Positions 16,537 to 27,345 are shown, counted from the stretch's first letter. The stretch is DNA of 64,000 bases from CATOSP01 sp965205385 (GCA_965205385.1 CBDBGS010000008.1:310001-374000), one strand, 5' to 3'. Notes: a model not told the origin generated them from the sequence alone. Translations and numbers: made by a program.

Positions 16537-17931
16537 ATGGCCCATCGGGTGGGATTGGCAGGTCTGCTCTGTTCGATTTACGCTGCCCTCTCTTCGGCAT
16601 GCGGCTATGGGCCTGCCCCGACTACCATGTCGTCCCCGGAGCCGACCATCACTATCGCGTCGACTCTTCCCCCGTCCCCGGAACCCACGGCTCCGGTTAC
16701 GCCCGCCTTGACCGATATGCCTCCGCCAACACCCACATTAGCGCCAACGCGGGCTCCCACATCCGACCCCAATCCGGTGCCGACGATCATTCTCACACCC
16801 ACTCGCGTGGAGCGGTCCACGCCGGTACCTCGTCCGGTAGTGCGATTCTGTCCTGTCACTCCTGATTCGGTCGGACTGGGCCAGAATCCCGGCCTAGAGG
16901 AAGATTGTAGGATTCTACTGGAGTCGAGAGACACCCTCATTGGACCCACCACATCATCTACCCTGAATTGGGATACCGCTATTCCCATCGCCGAGTGGGT
17001 GGGTGTCGGCCTGGATGGCTCACCATTGAGGGTCCAGATTTTGGACCTCTATGGCAAGGGACTGACTGGACAGATCCCGCCTGTACTGGGCGATCTGGCT
17101 GAATTACGTAGGTTGGATGCTCGCAACAACCAGTTAACCTGCGGCATCCCACCAGAATTGGGCAAGCTATCCAACCTCGAATACTTAAACCTCTTCCACA
17201 ACGAACTCGGTGGCGAAATTCCTCCCGAGTTGGGGCGGCTCTCCAATCTGCGTTACCTGAGCCTGAGAAGGGGCAAGTTCACTGGCGAGATTCCCTCTAG
17301 GTTGGATAACCTCAGGAACCTGGAATTCTTGTCTTTGGCCTCGAACAGGTTAACCGGGAACATCCCGCCGGAGTTGGCACGACTTTCCAACCTAAAGAGG
17401 CTTGACCTTTCGAGCAATTATCTTACGGGAAGCATTCCTCCTGAGCTGGGTAAACTCGTTAATCTGCACGAGTTGCACGTGGCTTTCGGGATAACAAAGG
17501 ATAAAGAAGGAGAGGACCATAGCCGTAGATTGACCGGCCGTATTCCGCCGGAACTGGGTAATTTGTTCCAGTTGAAGAAGTTTAATGTTAGTTATCATGA
17601 ACTTTCCGGCAGCCTCCCGCCAGAGTTGGGGCGCTTGCAAAATCTAGAGATAATTCGGGCCTGCGGTAACCAACTCACAGGAAGAATACCTGTGGAGCTA
17701 GGGAGATTACGGAATTTGGAGGAACTCTCGCTATGTCATAACCAATTGACTGGAGAAATTCCGGTAGAACTGGCTCGCATGTCCAAACTTTCGGAACTGC
17801 TGCTGAACAATAACAAGCTGACGGGTGAGGTCCCACCGGAACTGGGCAACATGCCGAATCTCCGAAGAGTGTGGCTAGGCGAAAATCAATTCAACGGGCC
17901 GGTCCCAGTGGAACTACAGCGTTTGCGTTGA
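16537..17931 (+). CDS. Plant-type leucine-rich-repeat lipoprotein
   Basis: The preferred ATG gives 464 residues; a TTG at 16498 is an alternative. A signal peptide ends in a lipobox-like 'AALSSAC', so the mature protein is probably lipid-anchored on the cell surface. A Pro/Thr-rich linker of about 80 residues follows. The C-terminal two thirds is made of about 12 repeats of 24 residues of the plant-like LRR type, each with L-[TS]-G-x-[IVL]-P ('LTGQIPP', 'LTGNIPPELARLSNL', and so on). One repeat (about residue 325) carries an insert ('GITKDKEGEDHSRR'). Such proteins usually bind partners outside the cell. The ligand is unknown. The repeats are close to each other in sequence, pointing to expansion by duplication. 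Confidence 0.88.
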   Translation: MAHRVGLAGLLCSIYAALSSACGYGPAPTTMSSPEPTITIASTLPPSPEPTAPVTPALTDMPPPTPTLAPTRAPTSDPNPVPTIILTPTRVERSTPVPRPVVRFCPVTPDSVGLGQNPGLEEDCRILLESRDTLIGPTTSSTLNWDTAIPIAEWVGVGLDGSPLRVQILDLYGKGLTGQIPPVLGDLAELRRLDARNNQLTCGIPPELGKLSNLEYLNLFHNELGGEIPPELGRLSNLRYLSLRRGKFTGEIPSRLDNLRNLEFLSLASNRLTGNIPPELARLSNLKRLDLSSNYLTGSIPPELGKLVNLHELHVAFGITKDKEGEDHSRRLTGRIPPELGNLFQLKKFNVSYHELSGSLPPELGRLQNLEIIRACGNQLTGRIPVELGRLRNLEELSLCHNQLTGEIPVELARMSKLSELLLNNNKLTGEVPPELGNMPNLRRVWLGENQFNGPVPVELQRLR

Positions 17932-18642
17932 GCAAGGTGATTAGAGCCTTACCGCGACCCAACCGGGAGGAGATGTACTGAAGCATCAATCACTCGTCCG
18001 AGTGTGGGCAGAGGAAGAGGTTTTAAGTCGAGTAGTGTCGTCACCATGCGCCGAGGCATAAGTGACACGGGAGGCCGGTTATTATCACGAGCTGGGTGAT
18101 AACCGGCCTATACTAATTGACCTACTTGGATTCCCATGGAGGCAGGGCCTTTCGATTGTCCGTTATACGTGGAGGACTTCATGGTTCGCCTTGGCGAAAG
18201 GGGGGGCCAAACTTCCCAAAAGCAGCGGGACCAATAATCGAAAGGTTCTGCCCATAGAGGGTGGCGGATTCCAAAGATGCTGGATATAAAGTGAATTGAC
18301 AACTTGTGGATCGGGCCCGCTGTGGCTCGCGGCGTTCGATCATGCGGACAAAGACCGGCTATGAATCCGCGAATCACAGGGTCAGGTCTTCACCTGCTCA
18401 TGGCTCCCTAATCGCGGCATTGTCTGCCTGAGTGGGTGATTCTCGTCGTGGGTTTTCTAGACAAGTATTTCGACGGCTCCTAGAATGAGATGAGGTTCTG
18501 GGACATGCAGACAACTGTCACGGTGATGTTCCCGATTTTCTCGGTTTTACACAAGATGGTCCAGAATCCGTTATGACGGGGCCGAACCTATATTTACCGG
18601 AACGCAGTTGTATTTCCTAAGATTCGTACAAAAGGCTGAGCT
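17932..18642. other. Long intergenic region with one hairpin
   Basis: No convincing gene is seen in 711 bases. The only clear structure is a hairpin at 18073-18108 with arms GGCCGGTTAT / ATAACCGGCC and a short imperfect inner part. No T-run follows it, so it is not a typical terminator. The open frames at 18062-18289 (plus) and 18108-18377 (minus) have random-looking composition. Confidence 0.45.
18073..18108. repeat. Inverted repeat (hairpin)
   Basis: GGCCGGTTAT and ATAACCGGCC form a stem of about 10 bp. An inner TCAC/GTGA match follows a 3-base bulge. It is downstream of the LRR gene and far upstream of the phosphoesterase gene. Role unknown. Confidence 0.5.
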
Positions 18643-19374
18643 GTGCGCTTTCTAATCGTCTCTGATATCCACTCGAACTTGGAAGCCCTTAAGAGCGTCA
18701 CCGACGACGCCAGGGGCGGCGGAGGGTTCGACCGGATTTGGCAATTGGGAGACCTGGTTGGGTACGGACCGGAGCCTGGGAACGTAATCGATCTCCTTAG
18801 AGAGTACGATCACATTGGGGTTGTGGGAAACCACGACCTGGCCGCAATCGGCGAGCTCGGGCTTGAAATGTTCAACACTCACGCCTGCGAGGCCAACCTA
18901 TGGACCGCCGGGCAGTTGTCCAGAGACCACGTGGAATATCTGCGCGGGTTGCCGCAGCGGATAGAGGTCGAGGACTTCACCTTGGTCCATGCCAGTCCGA
19001 GGGACCCGGTATGGGAATATGTGATCACCAAAGACACGGCCAGCGAAAACTACAGTTACTTTGACACCAAGAGATGCCTGGTAGGGCACTCCCATTTCCC
19101 CCTGCTTTGCAGGTTCAAGGGCAAGCGCGCGGAGTTCTTTGGCTTTCCGGTGAACATGCCCGTGCGTCTGGGGGAGCACCGGTACATCATCAATCCCGGC
19201 AGCGTCGGTCAACCCCGCGACGGCCTGCCGACTGCCAGCTATTCCATCTACGACTCTGAAGCGGATACCATGACGCTTCGGAGGACCCGATACGATATCT
19301 CCGCCACGCAAGACAAGATGCGCGAGTGCGGTCTATCCGACTACTTGATCGAGCGGCTGGAAAGAGGCCACTAG
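18643..19374 (+). CDS. Metallophosphoesterase (YfcE/calcineurin-like family)
   Basis: The 243-residue protein has the full set of metallophosphoesterase motifs: 'VSDIHSNLEAL' (D-x-H), 'QLGDLVGYGPEP' (G-D), 'VGNHDLAA' (G-N-H-D), 'LVHASPRDP' (His) and 'CLVGHSHFP' (G-H-x-H). These bind two metal ions and cleave phosphoester bonds, possibly of cyclic nucleotides or other small substrates. The start is GTG and the reading begins directly with the beta strand of the first motif. Length is typical. Confidence 0.92.
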   Translation: MRFLIVSDIHSNLEALKSVTDDARGGGGFDRIWQLGDLVGYGPEPGNVIDLLREYDHIGVVGNHDLAAIGELGLEMFNTHACEANLWTAGQLSRDHVEYLRGLPQRIEVEDFTLVHASPRDPVWEYVITKDTASENYSYFDTKRCLVGHSHFPLLCRFKGKRAEFFGFPVNMPVRLGEHRYIINPGSVGQPRDGLPTASYSIYDSEADTMTLRRTRYDISATQDKMRECGLSDYLIERLERGH

Positions 19375-19420
19375 CCCCAATATAGGATTGGGCGGTCCGG
19401 CGCAGCCACGGGGTTGCCCT

Positions 19421-20146
19421 CTACCGCTGATCGCTGTCTTGCTGTTGCCGAATCCCAGGAAGATTGAACACTCCTGAGTTCTCGTTGAATTGCTGGGTGG
19501 CGGCCCGGCCCCCTTCCTCGACGAAAGCCGAGGCCTCCGACGGGTCCATTGCCGTAAGCGCAATTCCCAGGGGCGAGGATATCCCGCCGGAGAGCACCAT
19601 GGTCATGGCTTCCGAAACACTCATCGAAGTGTCGTATATTTGCTGAATCGGTATCATCGCAACCCAACCAGAGTTGGGGGTTGGGGCGGTGGGCAGATAG
19701 ACGACTCCCATAGTGGTGCCCGGGTTCACCTCGGATATTCCGGTGAGGAACCCGATCATCCAGGTATCCGCCTTGGGATATTCGACCACGACGACGCGCT
19801 TGAACCCCGCCGCGCTGTCCCCGCTAAACGATTCGACTAGCTGTTTGGCCGGGCCATACAATGTCCCGATCACCGGCACGTTGATGAGGTAGGCCTGAAA
19901 AGTTCTGATAATTCGTCGACCGATTCGCAGGCTCATTATTAGGCCAAGGAGGTACATGATGATTATCAGGGATACCAGTCCCAGGCCCTTTATCTCCATT
20001 CCCAGCGCCGGTATCAGGAAGGGTTGTAAGATGTTGTCGGTTTTAATGAATACCCAGCGGAGAAGGATGTAGGTGATGGCGATGGGGAACGCGACGAAGA
20101 GGCCAACGATTAGCTTACCGCGTAAGTGACGTCCGATCTTTCCCAT
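19421..20146 (-). CDS. DUF502 membrane protein
   Basis: The 241-residue protein resembles the DUF502 family. Two transmembrane segments lie at about residues 11-28 and 53-72, followed by 'NVPVIGTLYGPAKQLVESFS', a hallmark region, and a soluble domain with 'VEYPKADTWMIGFLTG' and 'PTAPTPNSGWVAMIP'. The function is unknown. In plants, related LCV proteins are membrane-associated. A site AGGGGAA 7 bases before the ATG supports the start. Confidence 0.88.
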   Translation of the reverse strand: MGKIGRHLRGKLIVGLFVAFPIAITYILLRWVFIKTDNILQPFLIPALGMEIKGLGLVSLIIIMYLLGLIMSLRIGRRIIRTFQAYLINVPVIGTLYGPAKQLVESFSGDSAAGFKRVVVVEYPKADTWMIGFLTGISEVNPGTTMGVVYLPTAPTPNSGWVAMIPIQQIYDTSMSVSEAMTMVLSGGISSPLGIALTAMDPSEASAFVEEGGRAATQQFNENSGVFNLPGIRQQQDSDQR

Positions 20147-20236
20147 AGTAGTTTCCCCTGTGCCTCAACGTTTGGACCGGAGCCCGTGTGACCGCACAAG
20201 TCTATGGACTAGCGCGATGGGATGTCAACATGTCGG

Positions 20237-20560
20237 GGGTTAAGGGCAGGGCGATCGCATCTTAATTCGGGGAAAACGAGCCTGGACCTATAAAAGCGTC
20301 CCCCGGTAACCCTGAAAGGAGACCTTTGCGCACTCCGTGGGTCAGCGTGAGTATGCGACACATTCGGGCGTCCTGAGGCTGAGGTTTTTTTGTGGTGTCG
20401 CATTATGTCGCATTTTGTGGCGCTGGCCCTTGGCGGCGGGTTGGCGATCTGGACTGGGACTGAATCTTGGCGATATTTATGGTAACGGGTGGTTACCGCG
20501 GGTGGGAAGGGCGGAGTGTCAGCATCCTAATTCAAGATGCGATTGCCCTGGGGTTAAGGG
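20237..20560. mobile_element. MITE-like non-autonomous insertion
   Basis: A 304-bp core (20247-20550) has inverted ends: CAGGGCGATCGCATCTT on the left and, read inward from the right, CAGGGCAATCGCATCTT, extending with mismatches to about 24 bp. It is flanked by a perfect 10-bp direct repeat GGGTTAAGGG at 20237-20246 and 20551-20560. The core has no plausible gene. The ends resemble those of the ISAs1-family element in this window (AGGACGATTGC), and 10 bp fits that family's target duplication, so an ISAs1-type transposase may have moved it. It fills most of the gap between the DUF502 and kinase genes. Confidence 0.75.
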
Positions 20561-20578
20561 GACGATAACTCGGCCGGG

Positions 20579-23089
20579 CTACTGGCTTTGTCCAGCCGGG
20601 GGACTTTTCATGACCGTTACGAGATTATTCCCCGCCTCCACCATCGCTTCGAAGTCGTCGCCTATGATGATAAAGGCCGAGGGTAGCTTCTGGCCGAGGA
20701 AAACGGACTTGCCGCCTTCCGTCACCCAGGTCATAGAGGTGTCCGCCGGCCGGACTTCGGTGTTCGTTCCTTCCGTGGCGGCGGCCATGAAGTCCTCGAA
20801 CGCCGAGTAGAAGTCCTGGGCATCGGGAACAGTGTCGAAAGTGAACAGGCCCACCAGCAGACGCCCCAGTTCAGCGTTGCTCATGAGGATGTAGGTGTCG
20901 CCTCCCCAGCCAGCGGCGGCCTCCGCGGCCTGTTCCTCGCTCAGATGCTCTTCTAAGTAGGACTTTAGCAGGAATTCGCCAATGGTATCCTGGGCAGTCA
21001 ATGACCATCCGGAGCTCATCAGTGTGGGGAAGCCCTGGAGAGAGACGGGAACCGGAAGTTCGTTCGCGAGGTATTTCTCCGGGTGGAGGACCTGCTCGGT
21101 GCTGACGGGCGGACTATCGTAGGCGCGGTTTACGGTGTCCCACGAATTGCTATTGAAGAACAGGTCTTCCACGAACCACTTCCCTTCAGTCCTTGGAAAG
21201 AGGCTAAGCTTGCGGACTATCGTGGGTATGTTTGTGGCGATGTTTTCGGTTGGGCCGGCTTGCCCCGTGTTGCGGGGTTGGGCATTCGTCGCGATTGAGG
21301 TCTCGTTCAGGGGATATCCCCCGGCGACCATGGCTATGTCACCAGAGATGAGGGCGGAAACCGCACGAAACCGGTCGCTGGTATCCGTTGTTCGATCGCT
21401 CAGGCTGGCTACATCGAACAGAGCCTGCAGCAGTCCACCCGTGTACGCCATCGCATAGCTCAACTCAAGCTCGGGAGTAATGTCAGCGGCGTCACTCAGG
21501 ACATAAACCTCACCGGTCCGGTCGTCCAAGAGGGCAGATACTTGCCGGAGTTGAAGCGCAAGCACGATGTCCTCCAGGCTCTGGTTCTCCGTCATCAAGC
21601 CCAGGGTCTTGTATAGCTCCTCGGCCTCGAACAGCTTGTCCCGGATTTCTTTACGCCGGTAAAAACCCTTGGTGATGTCGCAGAGTTGCTCTCTTGTACG
21701 GAGGTCCGTTGGGACATGCGGCGGCTTTTCTATACCTCGGAGGTTTGCCACGTGGGTATGAGCCCTGTCTTTCATGCCTTCCAGTTGCGCCAGCGCTTCG
21801 GATATGTTCGCGGGCGCGCCTGTCGCGGCATCTCCCGTGGGCGGGGCACAGGGGTCGCTGGGCTGGTCCGCCACCAGGGCTACTTCCGCGGCTGGGGCTG
21901 CGGCCGCTGCCGCTTGCGGCGCGCCATCCGAGGGCGGCGTTTCTCTGGAGGCGGCCGGGTTGGGGGTTTCTGAGACCGGAGGCGAAGCGTCGGAGGCTGA
22001 GGACTCAACGGCCGCCAGGACCGGCGATCCGACTTCGTCTCCATTCTGCCGCAGCATGAAAAACGCGCCCAGAGCCACGACGATCACAGCCGCGGTGACG
22101 CCCCAACCCAGCACCCATTTAAATATGCCAGAGCCCTTCCTGGCCTCGGCAACCGGAGTTGCGGCGACCGGCGCCGCCTCGGGGGCTGGCCTTGTGGCAG
22201 GTTGGGTGGGCGGAGGCGGGGGAGGGACAGGAGCCCTGGATGGTGGAGGCGCTGTGCGGGTCGCGATGCCAGCGGCGGCTTCGAGAGCATGGACCATTTC
22301 CGCTCCCGATTGGAACCGGTCGTCGGGCTCCTTGGCCAGCGCCTTGAGCAGCACCATTTCCACGGCGGGGTCGATGTCCGGCTTGATCACCGAGGGTAGC
22401 GGAAGTTCACCGTGCACATGGGCCAGCAGGGTAGCGGCGACAGTGTCCGCGTGGTAGGGCGTGCGGCCCAGCACCATCTGGTACAGCATGATCCCCAGGG
22501 CATAGAGGTCGGCGCGGTGGTCGGCGTCCTTGCCCATAACCTGTTCGGGGGACATGTAATCAGGGGTGCCCAAGGCCTGTTGGGGCTGGGTCAACCGCGT
22601 CGAAGCCTCCAGCATCCGGGCGAGGCCGAAGTCGGCGAGGATGGGTTCGTTATTCTCGGTCAACAACACGTTGCCCGGCTTGATGTCCCGGTGGAGGATA
22701 CCCGAGGTGTGAGCGAAATCCAGGGCATCGGCCAGCGGGCCCAGGTACCACAGGACATCCTCAATGGACATCATCTCGCCGATCAGCTTGTGTTGCAGTG
22801 TGCCGCCTGGCACCAGGGGAGAGACGATGTAGGTGAACCCCTTGTCCTCCCCGAAGTCATAGACCTGGAGGATGTTGGGGTGGTTCAAGCGGGCGATCGC
22901 CTGTGCTTCCTGGGCGAATCGTTCCGGGAACGAGGGGTCCTCTGTATGGTAGGAAGGGAGGACTTTGATCGCAACGTAACGTTGGAGGCTGGGATCAAGG
23001 CTTTCGTAGACAGTGGCCATGCCACCCTTGCCCAGCCGTTGTCTGATTGTATAGCGGCCCAGGCTCGAGCCTGGGGAAATCGAGGCCAC
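20579..23089 (-). CDS. PknB-type Ser/Thr protein kinase with extracytoplasmic domain
   Basis: The 836-residue membrane kinase has an N-terminal Hanks-type domain: Gly-rich loop 'LGKGGMATVYE' (19-29), catalytic K42 in 'VAIKV', 'HRDIKPGN' (133-140), 'DFG' (153-155), and the activation/P+1 loop 'GTPDYMSPEQ' (174-183). A Pro/Ala-rich linker follows at about 275-320, and one transmembrane helix at about 325-345 ('WVLGWGVTAAVIVVALGAFF'). An Ala/Pro-rich stretch and a large C-terminal domain of about 400 residues, not recognised, lie outside the membrane. It is not a PASTA domain. The kinase would signal an external state by phosphorylating cytoplasmic proteins. The start is GTG. Confidence 0.92.
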   Translation of the reverse strand: MASISPGSSLGRYTIRQRLGKGGMATVYESLDPSLQRYVAIKVLPSYHTEDPSFPERFAQEAQAIARLNHPNILQVYDFGEDKGFTYIVSPLVPGGTLQHKLIGEMMSIEDVLWYLGPLADALDFAHTSGILHRDIKPGNVLLTENNEPILADFGLARMLEASTRLTQPQQALGTPDYMSPEQVMGKDADHRADLYALGIMLYQMVLGRTPYHADTVAATLLAHVHGELPLPSVIKPDIDPAVEMVLLKALAKEPDDRFQSGAEMVHALEAAAGIATRTAPPPSRAPVPPPPPPTQPATRPAPEAAPVAATPVAEARKGSGIFKWVLGWGVTAAVIVVALGAFFMLRQNGDEVGSPVLAAVESSASDASPPVSETPNPAASRETPPSDGAPQAAAAAAPAAEVALVADQPSDPCAPPTGDAATGAPANISEALAQLEGMKDRAHTHVANLRGIEKPPHVPTDLRTREQLCDITKGFYRRKEIRDKLFEAEELYKTLGLMTENQSLEDIVLALQLRQVSALLDDRTGEVYVLSDAADITPELELSYAMAYTGGLLQALFDVASLSDRTTDTSDRFRAVSALISGDIAMVAGGYPLNETSIATNAQPRNTGQAGPTENIATNIPTIVRKLSLFPRTEGKWFVEDLFFNSNSWDTVNRAYDSPPVSTEQVLHPEKYLANELPVPVSLQGFPTLMSSGWSLTAQDTIGEFLLKSYLEEHLSEEQAAEAAAGWGGDTYILMSNAELGRLLVGLFTFDTVPDAQDFYSAFEDFMAAATEGTNTEVRPADTSMTWVTEGGKSVFLGQKLPSAFIIIGDDFEAMVEAGNNLVTVMKSPPAGQSQ

Positions 23090-23211
23090 TAGATATTCAC
23101 TCCGGTCTGTTCGGTTACATGTAAATCCAGGGTGTGGTGAAGACCCCTGGCCGCATATGTCCCGCCCCGCGGGAGAGATGTGAGGTGAGTGGTGGGGCGT
23201 TGGCCCCGCCC

Positions 23212-26200
23212 TTAAGACCTGGCTAACCGTCTTCTTCGGTACACCGCGACTATTATAACAACCAGGACTGCCGCCACCAGTCCAACGATCAGGCCGGTAT
23301 TCCCGGACTCTGCCGGGGTGATGGCCGTCCGCCTGGTCTGGTCTGCTACTCGCACGGTTATTTCCGTTTCCTGAGTGGGGACCAGCACCGTGACTTCCAC
23401 CTGGACCGTTTCGCCCGGCGGGACAGTGACCGTTTGCCGGTTGATAAGGTCGCCGCCCAACTCAACCTCCACCACCAACTCCTCTCCCGTTGTCCCGGGG
23501 TGAGAAATCGGGATTGCTAGCGTGACTTCGTCACCGGGGCCGGGGGAAGGGTCGGAGAATTCCAACTCTCCAATCACCGGCGACAGAGTGCCGTCGGCGG
23601 CGATAGGCGTGGATGTGGGCTCGGGCTGTATGATCGCGGCAATCGCGCTGGGCGCGACGGTTGGGACCGCAGATGCCGTGGGAACCGGAATCCCGGTGGC
23701 AACGGGTGTGGGCGACGGGTTGGACCCCTGTACCGGAGTAGGCTCCGGAGTGGCGGTGGCCGGTACCGGCGCCTGAATAGGGGCCGGAGTCGGAACAGCC
23801 GCTGGGGTCGGAACAGGGGCGGGTGTCGGAGTTGGAGCCGGGGTAGGAGTGGGTGCCGGCGCGGTAACCAACAGGGGTTGACGGGAAATCTGGCGGCCAA
23901 CACGGACCTCGTACTCCCCGGCGCGGTCGACGCTCAAGGGTAGCTCAACCGTACGGCTCTCGCCCGCGCCGATCACAAATTCATCGGCATGGCTGATTTG
24001 CCGTTCCACCCACAGGCTGGCGAAATACGTCGCGTTGGAGTTGGAGCGGTTGGTCACGTCGACCGAGACTGTAGCCGCGCCGCCCGCGTTGATGCTCTGG
24101 GGGTTGATGCGCAGGTTGTCCTCCACGAAAGTTACCACCGGGGCGTCGGTAGCGCCGTGGACCGCCCAGAGGGAGAACCCTGGCACCGTGACGCTGAAGT
24201 AGACCTTATCGTCGTCCTGGCGCACCCGTTTAGAGCGGGTCGGGACCCAGGAGGTTGTGGACTCCTCGAACCGGCTGAATTGCATGGACCATTCGTGCAC
24301 CTGATTGGTGTCCAGCCACTCCCTTTCCACGGAGATGGTTACGTGGGCGGCGACCACGTCGTCGTTGGTGAAATTCTCATGGCCGATGTCCACATACCCG
24401 TAGGGAATCCTGTCCGGCGGGAGAGGAGCCGCTTCCACCGGCGGGTCGTCCAGGTTGGTGATGACGGTCTTGGCGTCGGAGATGATCGAGCTGAAGCGGG
24501 CGAGAATGTTTTCGATGGGCGCTGGCGAACCGATGTCCTGCCACACGCCTTGCCCGGTCTGGTCCTGGCCTTCCTGTGGAGGGGTCTCGGGGACCCAGGT
24601 CTCCACCGGGACCACGCCTCCCAGTTGATTGACGCATTCCCTATCGTTGTAGACCGTGTCCAGTGCGCCGCCAGTTGAGTCAGGGTCCTGCCCGGCAGAG
24701 TGACCGACAGCTTGTCCCACCGCTCCGGCGTCTTCATCGACACCGGCGCAGATGATCGTCCCGGTGGTCTGCTGGTCGCGGCGGGCGGAACCGGCGAGGA
24801 CGCGCCCGGTGGTCTCAGGGTTGGTCCCTGCCATCGTGCCCAATACCTTGCCCACCGTGCCGTCTCCGCCGCCCTGCTGGCGGGCGAATCCCAGAAGAAT
24901 CTGGCTCGCGGTGTCATCGTCGTCATCGTCTTCTTCCGCGATCTCCACGAGGGTTCGCCCGGCTTGCTGGGGGTTCTCGTTAGCTGTCCGAGTGAACTGA
25001 TTGATCGCCTGCTCGGGATTCTGGTTGAAGACCTGCACAATCTCCTGAGTAGGTGCAGGCGTCGGTTCGGGTGTTGGAACCAGGGTAGGTTCGGGTGTGC
25101 CCGTGGGAGTAGGCTCCGGAGTCGGTTCGGGCGTGGGTTCGGGTGTGGGTTCCGGGGTCGGGTCGCCGCCGTTTCCACCGCCGCCGGCCGGAGCGGGAGT
25201 TGGGGTGGGCGCTGGAGCGGAAACGGTGACCTGGAATGCCATCGAGCCGGTTAGCGGCGTAGATTCGCCTTCGGTTAGCTGTTCGGTGGCCGTGAGTGTG
25301 ACCGTCGCTGAGCCTGGCCCGATGGGCCTGAGAGTCATGCTTGTTCCGGTGACTTGCGCGGTGACGACGCTCTGGTTGTTTGAATTAGCCCCGTAGTTCA
25401 GGTTGTTGCTTTCCGGATCGCTGAACCGTCCGAGCAGGCTCAAGATCCTCGAGCCAGTTCCGGCAGTCATGGTCTGGTCTAGGATGCGAGTCGTCACCTC
25501 CGGACGCTCGTTGACGTCTTCGACCTTTACCTCCAAAACTGCCGTATCCTCACCGCCACGCTCATCTTCAACAATGGCCGTGCCCGAATAATGAATTTGG
25601 GCCTCGAAGTCCAACTGCGTTCCGTCTGAGACTTGAAGTTGGCCGGTTCGCTTATCGATCTTAAAGGATGTGGCGAACGCGTCTGACAACAAGGAGTATG
25701 TAAGTTTGGCGTCGTCAAGGTCTCTGGCGGTAATCGGATCGCCGACTGTGGCGCCTACCGGAGAATTTTCTGGAATATAACGGACGTAGTCTACCTCAAA
25801 GAAAACGGGCGCTCGATTCGGAGTTCCGATGACCGTTGCCGACCATAAGCTTGCGCCGACGAAGCTGACGGCGCGGACTTGAACGTCGTATTTCGACCCT
25901 CCAGCCAGGTTTGAGATGGAATATTGAAGGTCTCCCGCGGTCCAAGCGCCCGAGATGACGGTCCAATTGGAGTCGATGGTTTCGTCAATATTTGTGAGGA
26001 CGTGTCGCAGGTCGTAGGAGGTGATGGGCGAGTCCCCGGAGACCTGGGGTGCCGACCAGGCAACAGTCAGCCCTTTAGCAGCATGAGTCGTGACGGTATC
26101 GATTGTAGGAGCGTCGGGCTTAGTCCGCTGAACACCGAACTCCTGCCAAGTCGAGACCGTGTTGCCATCGAAGTCCGCTTTGAGAACTGGGTACAGGGTG

Positions 26201-27168
26201 GCGGTCCCGAAGTCCCAGGGGTCGTCTCCACCTGTGGCAATCGCGTCATCGCCGTCTGCGTTATCGGCGTCAACGTTCCAGTTGACGTAGCTGTCGTCGT
26301 CGATGTCGTCGTAGTCTAGCGGGTTTTGAAGGCCGGACGTGGTCTTCCCCGTTCCTCCAAAGCTAGTTGCTTGTCGGGAAGTCTCGGTGTCCCAATAGCT
26401 GTCGGTTACGGTCGCGTCACCGGCCCCGATCAGACCGCCGACTTCCAATGGACCCGAGACGGCGCCGGTGGAATAGCTCGCGACGATGGTCCCGGGTGAT
26501 GCGAGTAATCCGACCAGGCCCCCGACCGCAATCCCGCCGTCAGCGATACTGGAAACAGTACCCCTGGCATAGGCGGCAATCACGACGGCCTCGTTCTGAC
26601 CCACCAAGCCGCCGATCTGGGACCCGCCGGAAACGCTGGTCTCGGAATAACTGGTGGCGATGCGTCCTTGCCCCTTATTGTAGCCGACCAGACCGCCTAT
26701 TATCGTACTGCTTTCGGCGCCCTTGCTGTTGCCAGTTGAGTAGCTTTGAGAAATGCTCCCAAGGTTGTGTCCGACCAGCCCTCCGACATCGGAACCGCCG
26801 GTCACGGTCCCAGTAATATAGGTGGCAATTACCGACCCTCCGTTCACCCCAATAAGGACGCCGACGCCAACCTTTCCAGTGACCTCGGCGTCAACTATGC
26901 CGACGTTTCGGACCGTAGCGGAGGAGCCGGTGTACCCGAACAGGCCTACGTCGTCCGTCGCGGCCCGGTTGATGTGCAAATTGGAGATTGTGTAGTTGTT
27001 ACCGTTGAACCTAGCCGAAAAGGTGCTGCCGCTAGTCCCGATGGGTTCCCAGCCGGAGCCGTCGTTCCAATATGCGTCTCCGGAATCCGCCGAGCCGCTG
27101 TCGTCGGTGTCGAAGTCCAGGTTAGTGGTCAACTCGTAGCCTACGCAGGATGAGGCCGGGCAGCCCAT
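23212..27168 (-). pseudogene. Large modular surface protein, C-terminal part
   Basis: This 1318-residue open frame is the downstream part of a longer gene. It has GLUG-type repeats (about 60-260, e.g. 'GGLVGHNLGSISQSYSTG'), a fibronectin-III domain (about 345-450), cadherin-like/Ig-like domains (about 450-650), a T-P-E-P repeat linker (about 655-725), an acidic segment with five Asp in a row, a domain resembling PGF-pre-PGF regions ('VTISVEREWL' ... 'VPGFSLWAVHG'), a second Pro-rich linker, and a C-terminal transmembrane helix followed by Arg-rich residues ('VVIIVAVYRRRRLARS'). It is therefore anchored to the cell surface. The ATG at 27168 lies inside a conserved segment; the same frame continues upstream through TAG (27238-27240) and TGA (27346-27348) into the N-terminal part. 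Confidence 0.75.
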
Positions 27169-27345
27169 GCTGGATGCCGCCGTTGGGAACGCATCAGCAT
27201 AGCCGGTCTCCGTGGATGAACCGTCGCCGTCCAGGTCCTATCGGATGGCGTTGAGTTGCGCCAGAGTCTCGACCTCGATGAGGCCGTTGTCATTGTCGTC
27301 GTAGTCGAGTCCGGGAGTGGCGGAATCTCCGGCTGAGTTTCCGAC

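Noticed and set aside
18062..18377. Small genes in the long gap (plus 18062-18289, minus 18108-18377)
   Set aside because: No family features, no ribosome sites, and a composition that does not follow the GC-rich third-position pattern of real genes here.
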